A stretch of DNA of 64,000 nucleotides, from assembly GCA_050250665.1 (NCBI GenBank), contig JBFWOF010000007.1, positions 62,001-126,000 of the forward strand, in the 5' to 3' direction. Made by a program: the position numbers and the translations under genes. Source of the stretch: JADKFD01 sp050250665. GTDB taxonomy: Bacteria > Pseudomonadota > Gammaproteobacteria > Xanthomonadales > SZUA-5. A model generated the notes under the pieces. It was not told the origin of the DNA, did not search any database, and was given only the letters and a program-made list of their open reading frames with translations. This document shows, in pieces, positions 1 through 8,404 of the stretch. The first letter of the stretch is position 1. Each line of letters starts with the position of its first letter.

Positions 1-2711
1 TGGCGCTGGCGGCGCTGGTGACGCTGCAGTATGGCCGTCGCGCGGGAGAGGACGCGGTTGACCACAGTCTGGAAGCGGCCAACAACGCCCAGGAACGGTT
101 CGAGGCGCTGTCCTTCCAGAAGCTCGACATCGTGGCCAAGACGATCATCAACGATGCCAGCTTCGTGCGCTATGTGGCGACCGCCACGGTGGGCAGCAGC
201 GGCCTGAACGAGCTCGGCATCGCCTCACCGCCGGACGTGCCAGTGGCGGCGGCGACCGAGCCCGATGAATCAGGGAGTTCCGAGCAATCCGCCAGTCTGC
301 CAGCCCCGGAGCCGGATGCCGACAGCGCTTCGGTCAAGGATCTGCTGACTCAGTTTGGCGAAAGTTACGACTTCAGCTTCGGGATGGTGCTGGATGCTGA
401 CGGTCGGGTGGTCGCCCGCACGGACGAACGCGAGGCCTTCGCCGATGATCTTTCCGACGATCCCATGTTCGGCAACATGATCAAGGACATCGTCGGAGTG
501 ACCGGATACTGGCGCAATGGCCTGGCTTTGCTGCAGGTGTCGGCGCAGCCAATGGTGATGCAGGATGAACTGGTCGGATTTCTGGTCATCGGCGTGCCGG
601 TGGATGCCGGCGTGGTCAAGCAGGTGCGCGAAGTCAGCGGTGGCGAAGTCGCCTTCTGGGTCATGGATCAGGACAAGCTGCGCCTGATAGCCACGTCGGT
701 GGATGAATCTGCTGCGGCTCTGCTGAAGGAATCGATCTCCAGGATCGAACCCAATCTGCTCGAAAGTCTGCAGGCCGGCCGCTCGCTGGCGCGGGTGCGT
801 GATCTCTCTCTGGGGAGCACCACCCTGGCAGCCAGTCTGGCGCCGCTGTTCGGTCAGCCTGGGGACGCCGTGGGTGGCGTGATCACCATGACCTCCATCG
901 ACACGGCCATGGCGCCTTTCCAGTCCATCCGCAACGCCGTGCTGCTGGGTGGACTGATCGCGCTGCTGTTGTCGCTGGCGGTGTCCTGGTGGCTGGCTCG
1001 CAGGGTGTTGCGGCCGGTCTCCGAATTGATTGAGGCCGCTGAACAGGCGGCTGGCGGCAACTATCACCAGCAGTTGACCATCGAAGGCAATGACGAAGTG
1101 GCCAGACTCGGACGGGCCTTCGACTCGCTGCTCAGCGATCTGCGTGAGAAGAAGGACATCGAAGGATACGTCGGCCATCTGTCGCGTTTCCTGCCCGATC
1201 CAGGTTCCGAGGCGCAGCTTTTGCCGGCGGCGCCGGCGCCCAAACCAGTCACCAGACGCGAATGCGCACTGGTGGGTCTGGAGCTTCGACGTTTCCTGCG
1301 CGCGCCACCCAAGGGTGAGGAAGCGATCACCTTGACCGCGCTCGGTCAGTTGATCGAAGAAGCGGTTGCCCGTGCCCAGGCCGCTGGTGGCGAGCTGCTG
1401 GAGCAGGAAGGTCCCAGACTGCTGTTCGGATTCGGTGGTGAGTCGTCCGAACTGCGGGCGCTGGCGGCGGTCAGCGCCTGGTGGGAAGGACGCATCGGTA
1501 CCAGCGACAATGGCGCGGCGGTGGCGCTGGCACTGGGCGAGATCGTGCACGGATCGTTGCCGGCTCGGCCGGAATCAAGCGCCACCATCGGCTTGCCGGT
1601 GCTGCAGGTCGAGCGTCTGCTGGCGGAGACGCCGGTGGGTCAGATGCTGCTGTCGCCGGCCTTCGGCGAGCGCATCAAGAGCATCGGTCAGACCGGCGTG
1701 TTGCGCGCCGCGCAGGGGCAGAGCAGCGGCAAGCGCTTCCTGTCGATCGATCGTCCCAGTCTGAGCGCAGTGGCGCGGCTGGCTCCTGGCCTGTCCCAGG
1801 CCACGGTGATGATGGGGGCAGAGGGTGCCGCTACCCAGGTCGCCGGTGCTGCTGCTCCGGCAGCATCCGACCAGGCTTCGACCCGGCTGGCGCTGGGGAT
1901 GCGCTTCGCCGGTCGTTACGAGATTCTGGCGATACTCGGCGCCGGTGGCATGGGCATGGTCTACAAGGCGCGCGACACCGACCTGTCCGATGTGGTGGCG
2001 CTGAAGATGCTGCGCCCGGGGATGGTCATCGATGCCGAGCAACTGGAGGGACTCAAGGTCGAGCTCAAGCTGGCGCGCAAGATCACCCACCCCAATGTGC
2101 TGCGCACCTACGATTTCGGCGAATTCCAGGGCGTACCCTACATTTCGATGGAATATGTGCGCGGCCTGACCCTGCGTTACCTGCTGCAGCAGGCCGGCAG
2201 ATTGCCGTTCTCGGCAGCCTTGCGGATCGCCCGGCAGCTGTGCATGGGCCTGGATGCCGCGCATCAGATGGGCGTGATCCATCGCGACATCAAGCCGGAG
2301 AACATCATCATCGAGCAGAGCGGCAACGCCAAGCTGATGGACTTCGGCATCGCCCGCTCTGCCGGACGCTCGGATTCCAGGCATACCCAGCCGGGTACCT
2401 TCCTGGGTACGCCCAACTATGCCTCGCCCGAACAGCTCTCGGGTTCGGATCTGGATCAACGTACCGACATCTATTCCACCGGCGTCATGTTGTGCGAAAT
2501 GTTCTGCGGCAAGTTGCCCTTCACCGGTAGCAATACCATGGAACTCTATGTAGCCCATCTGCAACAGGCACCGATCAAGCCCTCCGAGTTGTGGCCCGAT
2601 ATTCCGCGGGCTCTGGAAGAGGTCATTCTCAAATGCCTGGAGAAAAAGCCCGATGATCGATACGCTTCGTCGGCGGATCTGCTGGTGGCGTTGTCCGGAC
2701 TGCGGGCCTGA
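1..2711 (+). CDS. Sensor serine/threonine protein kinase (HAMP, cyclase-like, kinase); 5' end outside window
   Basis: The reading frame is open at the window edge (first full codon at 3) and the first residues look like the end of a membrane helix, so the true start is upstream. Counting from the GTG at 18: a periplasmic sensor region at about 12-305, a transmembrane helix at about 306-327, a HAMP linker at about 328-380, a region resembling a class III cyclase domain at about 415-575, and a complete protein kinase domain at about 633-893. Kinase motifs are the glycine loop GAGGMGMVYKA, the Lys of VALKML, HRDIKPEN and DFGIA. It probably phosphorylates Ser/Thr in response to an extracytoplasmic signal. 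The cyclase-like part lacks obvious metal-binding Asp residues and may only bind or regulate. Ligand and substrates are unknown. Confidence 0.85.
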   Translation, partial: ALAALVTLQYGRRAGEDAVDHSLEAANNAQERFEALSFQKLDIVAKTIINDASFVRYVATATVGSSGLNELGIASPPDVPVAAATEPDESGSSEQSASLPAPEPDADSASVKDLLTQFGESYDFSFGMVLDADGRVVARTDEREAFADDLSDDPMFGNMIKDIVGVTGYWRNGLALLQVSAQPMVMQDELVGFLVIGVPVDAGVVKQVREVSGGEVAFWVMDQDKLRLIATSVDESAAALLKESISRIEPNLLESLQAGRSLARVRDLSLGSTTLAASLAPLFGQPGDAVGGVITMTSIDTAMAPFQSIRNAVLLGGLIALLLSLAVSWWLARRVLRPVSELIEAAEQAAGGNYHQQLTIEGNDEVARLGRAFDSLLSDLREKKDIEGYVGHLSRFLPDPGSEAQLLPAAPAPKPVTRRECALVGLELRRFLRAPPKGEEAITLTALGQLIEEAVARAQAAGGELLEQEGPRLLFGFGGESSELRALAAVSAWWEGRIGTSDNGAAVALALGEIVHGSLPARPESSATIGLPVLQVERLLAETPVGQMLLSPAFGERIKSIGQTGVLRAAQGQSSGKRFLSIDRPSLSAVARLAPGLSQATVMMGAEGAATQVAGAAAPAASDQASTRLALGMRFAGRYEILAILGAGGMGMVYKARDTDLSDVVALKMLRPGMVIDAEQLEGLKVELKLARKITHPNVLRTYDFGEFQGVPYISMEYVRGLTLRYLLQQAGRLPFSAALRIARQLCMGLDAAHQMGVIHRDIKPENIIIEQSGNAKLMDFGIARSAGRSDSRHTQPGTFLGTPNYASPEQLSGSDLDQRTDIYSTGVMLCEMFCGKLPFTGSNTMELYVAHLQQAPIKPSELWPDIPRALEEVILKCLEKKPDDRYASSADLLVALSGLRA

Positions 2712-2722
2712 GGGGGACACAG

Positions 2723-3817
2723 ATGCTGAATTCGAGCGTGGGCGCCATCGCACTGGGCATTGCTCTGGCCGGTGCGGCGTTGACGGCATCGGCGCAGTCG
2801 ACGGCGGATGAGGATGTACAGGCGCCGTCTTCGGCCCTGTTCGACTGGTACGGTGATCTGCGCGTGCGCGGCGAACGCACCATCGACATTCCCGGCCGCG
2901 CTGATGATCTCGAACGCCTGCGCGCCTCGCTGCGCTTTGGCGGACGCTATATCAGCGACAGCGGCTGGGAGTTCGCCGCCGCGGCGAAGCTGGGCGCCGG
3001 TACCGACAGCAATGACGATACCCGCCGCAATCTGGACAACGAACAGTCCAACGGCGCCGGCCTTGATGAGCTGTACGCGTCCTACAGTGCAGGCGAGAAC
3101 ACCTTGTTCAGGCTGGGCAAGGGGCGCATGCCGCTGGTGCTGACACCGCTGACCTGGGATCGCGATCTGCGGCCTGTCGGCGCCAGCGTCGAGTATTCGG
3201 CCTCGGTGCGCGATTTCGACGCCTTCCATCTGACCGCCGGATATTTCGCTGGCGATCACCTCTACGGCGATGAGTCGCGCATCGGTGCGCTGCAGGTCGG
3301 TTACGGCTGGCTCGAAGGCGGCGAAAGCGGATTCAGCACCTTTCTGACTTACCTGGATTTCACCGACATCGACGTGCTGGCGCGCGAGGGCCTCGGACGC
3401 ACCAATCGCCGCATCGGCAATCGCTTCGTCAGCGACTACCGATTGCTGGACCTGCAGTTCATCGGCCGGGTGCAGGCCTTCGAATCGCCGCTGGTGGCTC
3501 GCCTCGATCTGGTCCGAAATCTTGGTGCGGATGACCAGCGCGATGGCGCCCGCTTCAGCCTGATCTGGGGTGATGCGGATCAGCTTGGTGGTTGGGAATT
3601 GGGCTACGCCTTCCAGCGCGCCGGGCGCGACGCCGTGCTCGCCGCCTATTCCGAAGACGACTGGTGGTTCCACAGTTTTGCGCGCGGTTCGATGCCCTGG
3701 GTGGCCTATGGCTTCAGTGAGCGTCTGACCTTGCAGGCCTCGGCTTTCATCGAACGGCGCGACGGAGTCAGCGACTATACCGATCGCTGGCTGCTCGACC
3801 TGCGCTCACGCTGGTAG
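2723..3817 (+). CDS. Putative outer-membrane porin-like beta-barrel protein
   Basis: This 364-residue protein has a clear signal peptide (cleavage probably after ASAQ) followed by alternating aromatic and polar strands rich in Tyr, Trp and Asp, typical of an outer-membrane barrel. It ends in an aromatic residue (RSRW), as many outer-membrane proteins do for barrel assembly. The layout resembles the 'putative porin' group, but substrate and channel properties cannot be read from sequence. A GAGGGGG ribosome binding site sits six bases before the ATG and the gene starts 11 bases after the kinase stop, so co-transcription with the upstream kinase is likely. Confidence 0.7.
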   Translation: MLNSSVGAIALGIALAGAALTASAQSTADEDVQAPSSALFDWYGDLRVRGERTIDIPGRADDLERLRASLRFGGRYISDSGWEFAAAAKLGAGTDSNDDTRRNLDNEQSNGAGLDELYASYSAGENTLFRLGKGRMPLVLTPLTWDRDLRPVGASVEYSASVRDFDAFHLTAGYFAGDHLYGDESRIGALQVGYGWLEGGESGFSTFLTYLDFTDIDVLAREGLGRTNRRIGNRFVSDYRLLDLQFIGRVQAFESPLVARLDLVRNLGADDQRDGARFSLIWGDADQLGGWELGYAFQRAGRDAVLAAYSEDDWWFHSFARGSMPWVAYGFSERLTLQASAFIERRDGVSDYTDRWLLDLRSRW

Positions 3818-3858
3818 TCTTCGCCCATGACCTTTCTACAGAGCCCCTGACGCAGCCG

Positions 3859-4710
3859 ATGAAGATCAGCTTTCCCGGCGGAGAGAGACAGGACTTCCAG
3901 GCTTCGGAAGGCGTGTTGCGCGTGGGCTCGGCGGCCGACAACGACATCGTGCTGCCCGCCGCCAAACAGGTGCTGCCGCACCATCTGGAACTGCGGGTCG
4001 AGCCCCGACGGGGCATCACCCTCAGCGTCAGCGACCCCAAGGCCTCGGTGCACGTCAATGGCCGGCCGGTGCGCGAGAAAGCCATTCTCAGGCTCGGTGA
4101 CATGGTCGGCGCTGGCGATGTACGCATGGTCATGCGTCCCGATCAGGACCGCACCGAGAAGCCGCCCAAGCCCGCCTCCGACAACGAAACCCGACAGCGC
4201 CACACACCACCCCGTGTGGTGCTGCGCGGTGTGTCCGGCGGCTACTTCGGCAAGGTCATCCCGCTGCGCTCCAAGACCGTGATCGGGCGCGGTAGTGACT
4301 GTGATCTGGTCTTGAACGAGCCGGAAATGAGCCGTCGCCACGCAATCATCGAGAACACGCCCGAAGGGCTGTTCCTGCGCGATCTGGCGTCGGCCAATGG
4401 CACCTTCGTCAACGGCACTTCGGTACGCGACACCGTGCTCAAGCCGGGCGATCAGCTGGCTTTCGACCAGAATCGATTCCTGATCGAGGCCCCGGGTTAT
4501 CTGCTGCAGATGCCGGGCGACGAGCCGATCAATGTCGGTCAGATCACCCAGGTGCAGCGACCGCTGGTGATACCCCCGGCAGCGAGCGTCAAGGTCGGCG
4601 AAGAGGATGGTGAGAACAGTGCGGTCGACTGGATCATCATGACCGCCGCTGTGGTCACCTTGCTGGCGCTGGCATTGCTGGTCTATCTGGAGTTCGGGCG
4701 CGCCGTCTGA
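3859..4710 (+). CDS. Protein with two FHA domains and a C-terminal membrane anchor
   Basis: The 283-residue protein holds two forkhead-associated domains (about 1-95 and 112-215). The second keeps the classic pattern GRGSDCD, SRRHA and ANGTFVNG, which binds phosphothreonine peptides. The first is more divergent and may be structural. A hydrophobic helix at about 256-277 (IIMTAAVVTLLALALL) would anchor it in the inner membrane with the FHA domains in the cytoplasm. Because it follows a Ser/Thr kinase and a porin gene on the same strand, it is a natural reader of that kinase's phosphorylated targets. That partnership is inferred from position only. Confidence 0.85.
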   Translation: MKISFPGGERQDFQASEGVLRVGSAADNDIVLPAAKQVLPHHLELRVEPRRGITLSVSDPKASVHVNGRPVREKAILRLGDMVGAGDVRMVMRPDQDRTEKPPKPASDNETRQRHTPPRVVLRGVSGGYFGKVIPLRSKTVIGRGSDCDLVLNEPEMSRRHAIIENTPEGLFLRDLASANGTFVNGTSVRDTVLKPGDQLAFDQNRFLIEAPGYLLQMPGDEPINVGQITQVQRPLVIPPAASVKVGEEDGENSAVDWIIMTAAVVTLLALALLVYLEFGRAV

Positions 4711-5000
4711 GCATCGACGCGGTAGCTGCGCTCAACCCGGGTGATCTCGACCCGATACCAGCGATACCACTGCTCTCGACCGCGCTGCTGGGCCTGCAGA
4801 TGCTCAGGGTGCGCGCGCCAGCGTGCCACGGTGTCCAGATCAGGCCAGTAGGAGAGCGCTATTTCCTCACTGCCTTCGGTCAATGCATGGAACTCCAGAC
4901 AGCCGAAGTCAGTCAGCGCCAGCTGCCGCATCCTTGCCGCCGTGGCAGTGTATTCAGCATCCAGCTGCTTGATTCCGGCGCGAAAGACCACGAGATACAT
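4683..5000 (-). CDS. Antibiotic biosynthesis monooxygenase (ABM) fold protein
   Basis: This 105-residue protein has the short ferredoxin-like ABM pattern: an N-terminal strand MYLVVFRAG, then helix, then SYWPDLDTVARWRAHPEH, a signature of small dimeric ABM-family proteins such as YqjZ-like ones. Members include quinol and heme monooxygenases, but many have unknown substrates. The ATG is preceded by GGGAG at good spacing. The 3' end overlaps the end of the convergent FHA gene by 28 bases, so the last residues may be variable. Function beyond the fold is not established. Confidence 0.75.
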   Translation of the reverse strand: MYLVVFRAGIKQLDAEYTATAARMRQLALTDFGCLEFHALTEGSEEIALSYWPDLDTVARWRAHPEHLQAQQRGREQWYRWYRVEITRVERSYRVDAQTARPNSR

Positions 5001-5047
5001 TGCCCGCTCCCCAGAGCCACCGGCCCTGAACTTTGGAAGACCCGATC

Positions 5048-5905
5048 ATGCCTGCAGTGACGCTGATCCAGCAGCCCGACAGACTGCAGATGGCTGCTTT
5101 CGAAGGCTATGTGCGGCAGGTGTTCCCGCGAGCCAGCTTTGCCGCGTGGATGGCCTGGGGCGAGTGGAACGAGGACTATCGCGCGCTGGCGCTGATGGCT
5201 GGCGCCGAGATCATTGCCAACGTGTCGCTGACCCGCATGCAACTGCTGCTTGACGGAAACATGGTGCCAGCCTGGCAATTGGGTGCAGTGGGCGTGCTTC
5301 CGCAATGGCGCGGCCAGGGACTGTCGCGGCAGCTGATGGAGGCCGCGCTGTCGCTGACCGCCAATGATCCGGTATTGCTGTTTGCCAACGACAAGGTTCG
5401 CGACTTCTATCCACGCTTCGGCTTTGCGCCTTGTCCGACGGCGACCTTCGTTGCCGAATACGCCTGCGATCCGGGTCAGCACCCGGCACCAGCGCTTCCG
5501 ACCGAAGCTGCCACCACGCGCGCGCTGATCCACGATCTGGCCGAATCGGGTTTGGCCAGCACCAGGCGCTTTGGTGCGCGCGGATACGGACGGACACTGA
5601 CCTGGTATCTGGCCAATCGATGGGTGCCCGATCCCAGGCAACTGGATTCGCACACGCTGGTGTTCTGCCGGACCGATGGAGATTGTCTGGTCATCGACGA
5701 CATTCTCTCGGCGAAGCCCTTCGATCTCGACGCAGCGCTGCCGCGACTGATCAGCTCACCCATCCGCCGCATTCGTTTTGGCTTCACGCCGGAGCTTTGC
5801 TGGCCACGGGCCTGCACCATCGGCACGGACGACGACGCTCATCTCTTTGTCAGAGGATTCATGCCGGAAACGCCACAACGCTTCCCGGTTCTGGCGCGGA
5901 CCTAG
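5048..5905 (+). CDS. GNAT-family N-acetyltransferase
   Basis: The protein (about 285 residues) carries the GNAT core: a strand around LGAVGVLPQWRGQGLSRQL, where QWRGQGLS matches the acetyl-CoA pyrophosphate loop (Q/R-x-x-G-x-G/A), followed by the helix and FYPRFGF, the usual 'Y-x-x-x-GF' near the end of the domain. A C-terminal extension of about 130 residues could bind substrate. The start at 5048 is preferred over a TTG at 5033 because GGAAGA lies seven bases upstream. The acceptor substrate cannot be inferred. Confidence 0.8.
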   Translation: MPAVTLIQQPDRLQMAAFEGYVRQVFPRASFAAWMAWGEWNEDYRALALMAGAEIIANVSLTRMQLLLDGNMVPAWQLGAVGVLPQWRGQGLSRQLMEAALSLTANDPVLLFANDKVRDFYPRFGFAPCPTATFVAEYACDPGQHPAPALPTEAATTRALIHDLAESGLASTRRFGARGYGRTLTWYLANRWVPDPRQLDSHTLVFCRTDGDCLVIDDILSAKPFDLDAALPRLISSPIRRIRFGFTPELCWPRACTIGTDDDAHLFVRGFMPETPQRFPVLART

Positions 5906-6400
5906 CTAGGCCCAGTCGCGATCGCTGCAGCGGCTGTGGCCCTGACGGAGCGCCTGCTGCAGCGCGTGATGGGCGCGCCTGAGCAGCCGGTTCGACTCCA
6001 GTTCGTCGCCGCTGCCGGTGGCCATGCCGATCCTGGCGCCTGCCTGCACCGGGGTACCACCCAGCTGTATCGGCTCCTTCAGCGCTTCGAGCATGCGATC
6101 CGCCAGACGATGGGCGGCGAAGGGGTTCTGCATGTATTCGGCAATGATCAGCCATGTCGAATCCTTGAGCCGATCCACCCGATCGCTGCGCCGCGCGCAG
6201 CGGCGTACACGTTCCGCGAAAGCCTGCAGTGCCTGCTCGCTGGCTTCATCACCGAGGGTGGCACGAACCCGCTCCGCTTCGCTGAAGTCCACGCAGAGCA
6301 GCGCCAGCGTGACCGAATGAGCGCGCGCCCGATTCACGGCATCATTCAGATGCGCGCGCAGCGTTTCCTGCGCGGCCAGTGCCGGTACGGGATCGAGCAT
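5906..6400 (-). CDS. Degenerate GGDEF-like domain protein
   Basis: The predicted protein (164 residues from the ATG at 6400) aligns by pattern with diguanylate cyclase domains: LALLCVDFSEAERVRATLGDE matches the 'DlD-F-K-iND-G' strand, the next helix ends in RVRRCARRSDRVDRL, and AGARIGMATG matches the closing strand. The GGDEF signature itself is replaced by LKDSTW, so c-di-GMP synthesis is not expected. It may bind nucleotide or act as a regulatory partner. A longer open frame extends upstream to 6625, but that part does not resemble a protein domain. The start is uncertain because no strong ribosome binding site is visible. Confidence 0.6.
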   Translation of the reverse strand: MLDPVPALAAQETLRAHLNDAVNRARAHSVTLALLCVDFSEAERVRATLGDEASEQALQAFAERVRRCARRSDRVDRLKDSTWLIIAEYMQNPFAAHRLADRMLEALKEPIQLGGTPVQAGARIGMATGSGDELESNRLLRRAHHALQQALRQGHSRCSDRDWA

Positions 6401-6567
6401 GCTGGATTGGCAGATCGGTGAATTGAACACGGGCGACAACATTCCGGTTTTCGCAACGGTGGCGCAGGATAGCAATCTGCGGCACTGGCGGGGCGCAAGC
6501 CGGAATGGCGATGTGCGACTCAGTCGGCGCCGCCCGGAACCCGTGATTGAGATGCAAGGTACTGCCC

Positions 6568-7728
6568 ATGCTGACTGCTCTGGCCATCGCCAACTATCGC
6601 TCGCTGCGCGATCTGACACTGCCACTGCAGCCCTTGACGGTGATTGCCGGTGCCAATGGCAGCGGCAAGTCCAATCTCTATCGGGCGCTGCGCCTGCTCG
6701 CGGAGACTGCGCAGGGCAATGTCGTGGGTGCTCTGGCGCGTGAAGGCGGACTGGCGTCGACGTTCTGGGCTGGGCCGGAGCGCTTCAGCCGCGGTATGCG
6801 CTCCGGCGAGGTGCCGGTGCAGGGCGGCCCACGGCAGCAGCGTCAGCGCCTGTTGCTGGGCTTCGCTTCAGAGGACTTTGGCTATGCCATCGACCTTGGC
6901 ATACCTCCAGCCGGGGTCAGCGCCTTCAATCTGGATCCGGAGATCAAGCTCGAGTGTCTGTGGGCCGGACCGCTGCTGCGCAGCGCCAGTGTGCTGGTCG
7001 AGCGTCGGGTCCGATTGATCCGCGCCCGTGCCGGCCGCGACTGGCGGGTGCTTGACGCGCATGTGCCGAGCTACGAGAGCATGCTGTCGCGGGCTTTTGA
7101 TCCGCAGGCCGCACCGGAATTGCTGGCACTGCGCGAACGTCTGCGCAACTGGCGCTTCTACGATCATTTCCGCACCGATCCGGAAGCGCCCGCGCGGCAG
7201 AGTCAGCTCGGTACGCGCACGCCGGCGCTGGCACATGACGGAAGAGACCTGGCGGCTGCGCTGCAGACCATTCGCGAAATCGGTGACGCGCGGGCGCTGC
7301 ATGCGGCCATCGAAGACGCCTTCCCGGGTGCCGAGCTGGGCTTGCATGCAGAGCAAGGTCGCTTTCAGGTCAGCCTGAAGCAATCCGGATTGCTGCGAGC
7401 ACTGGGTGCCGCCGAACTCTCCGACGGCACGTTGCGCTATCTGCTGTGGATCGCCGCGCTGTTGACGCCGCGGCCACCTCCGCTGATGGTGCTGAACGAA
7501 CCCGAGACCAGTCTGCACCCGGATCTGCTGCCGGCACTGGGTCGGCTGATCGCCGATGCCGCCACCCGTACCCAGGTCTGGGTGATCTCCCATAGCCCCA
7601 GACTGATCGCCGCGCTGGAACGCAGCGCCGGCTGCGCCACCCTGACCCTGGACAAGGAACTCGGCGAAACCCGTGTGGCCGGACAGGATCTGCTGGAGGT
7701 GCCAGCCTGGCGCTGGCCGGAGCGCTAG
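6568..7728 (+). CDS. AAA-family ATPase (AAA_21/OLD-like)
   Basis: This 386-residue protein begins LTALAIANYRSLRDL and has a Walker A motif GANGSGKSN near residue 30, then a long insertion and a C-terminal half with LSDGTLRYL (an ABC-signature-like segment), a Walker B-like strand MVLNEPETSLHP and a conserved His in WVISHSPRL. This is the layout of single-gene SMC/RecF-like ATPases of the AAA_21 group, often encoded near DNA repair or defence genes. The typical Walker B Asp is Asn (LNEPE), a common variation in this group. AAGG precedes the ATG at 6568. No partner gene (such as a TOPRIM nuclease) is adjacent, so the role is open. Confidence 0.75.
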   Translation: MLTALAIANYRSLRDLTLPLQPLTVIAGANGSGKSNLYRALRLLAETAQGNVVGALAREGGLASTFWAGPERFSRGMRSGEVPVQGGPRQQRQRLLLGFASEDFGYAIDLGIPPAGVSAFNLDPEIKLECLWAGPLLRSASVLVERRVRLIRARAGRDWRVLDAHVPSYESMLSRAFDPQAAPELLALRERLRNWRFYDHFRTDPEAPARQSQLGTRTPALAHDGRDLAAALQTIREIGDARALHAAIEDAFPGAELGLHAEQGRFQVSLKQSGLLRALGAAELSDGTLRYLLWIAALLTPRPPPLMVLNEPETSLHPDLLPALGRLIADAATRTQVWVISHSPRLIAALERSAGCATLTLDKELGETRVAGQDLLEVPAWRWPER

Positions 7729-8404
7729 CGTCTGTCAGGCAAGGGACGGGCGGGTCTCCGCTGGCGAGCACGCACCCATGGCCCCAAAACCCCCGGCGTC
7801 ATTGCGAGCGTAGCGAAGCAATCCAGTTGTAGGTCACGTTGCTCGCGTAGCGAGCTACGTGACGAAACTCGATGTCACGTAGTCCGCTAACGCGGACAAC
7901 ATGACCTACGACGGCGAGTGACGTCCGCATGAGCACAGCGCCGGCTTCGTCCACCTGTAGGAGCGCCCTTGCGGCGCGACCGGGGGTGATGTCCCGCGGC
8001 GTCGCCGGTCGCGCCGTGAAGGCGCTCCTACGAGGAACGCCGTCTGTTGTAGGAGCGCCCTTGCGTCGCGACCACTGCTGCGGACGTGCGACTTGCCGGT
8101 CGCGACGCGAGGTCGCTCCTACAGGCACCTTGCGGTTCATGGTCCGTGGGCTGTTTCGGTCCGACACAGGTGGCTCTCCATGAACCCATGTCGTAACGTG
8201 TTGATTTCTGGTCGATGGTGTAGGTTGGGCTAAGCGCAGCGTGCCCAACACCAGCGTCCATTGTTGGGCACGCTGCGCTTTGCCCAACCTACAGTTCATG
8301 GCGCTTGGGCAGCTTTGGGCCGAAACAGGTGGCTCGCAATGACGCCGATTTCCGGGCCAGGTGTAGTCACGTCGATAGCAGCGACCAGCGCTGCTGTCAG
8401 GCGC
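7729..8404. repeat. Intergenic cluster of palindromic repeats
   Basis: No gene is supported here. The stretch holds several unrelated repeat types side by side: a copy of the TCATTGCGAGCGTAGCGAA repeat at about 7799; two inverted pairs beginning GTAGGAGCGCCC and ending GGCGCTCCTAC or GTCGCTCCTAC (7957-8031 and 8049-8122); a long hairpin 8220-8292 with arms GTAGGTTGGGC/GCCCAACCTAC around CGCAGCG/CGCTGCG; and two copies (8135 and 8294) of a 55-base unit starting GTTCATGG that recurs at 54981. These look like REP/MITE-type extragenic elements. They could also stop transcription between the convergent flanking genes. Confidence 0.8.
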
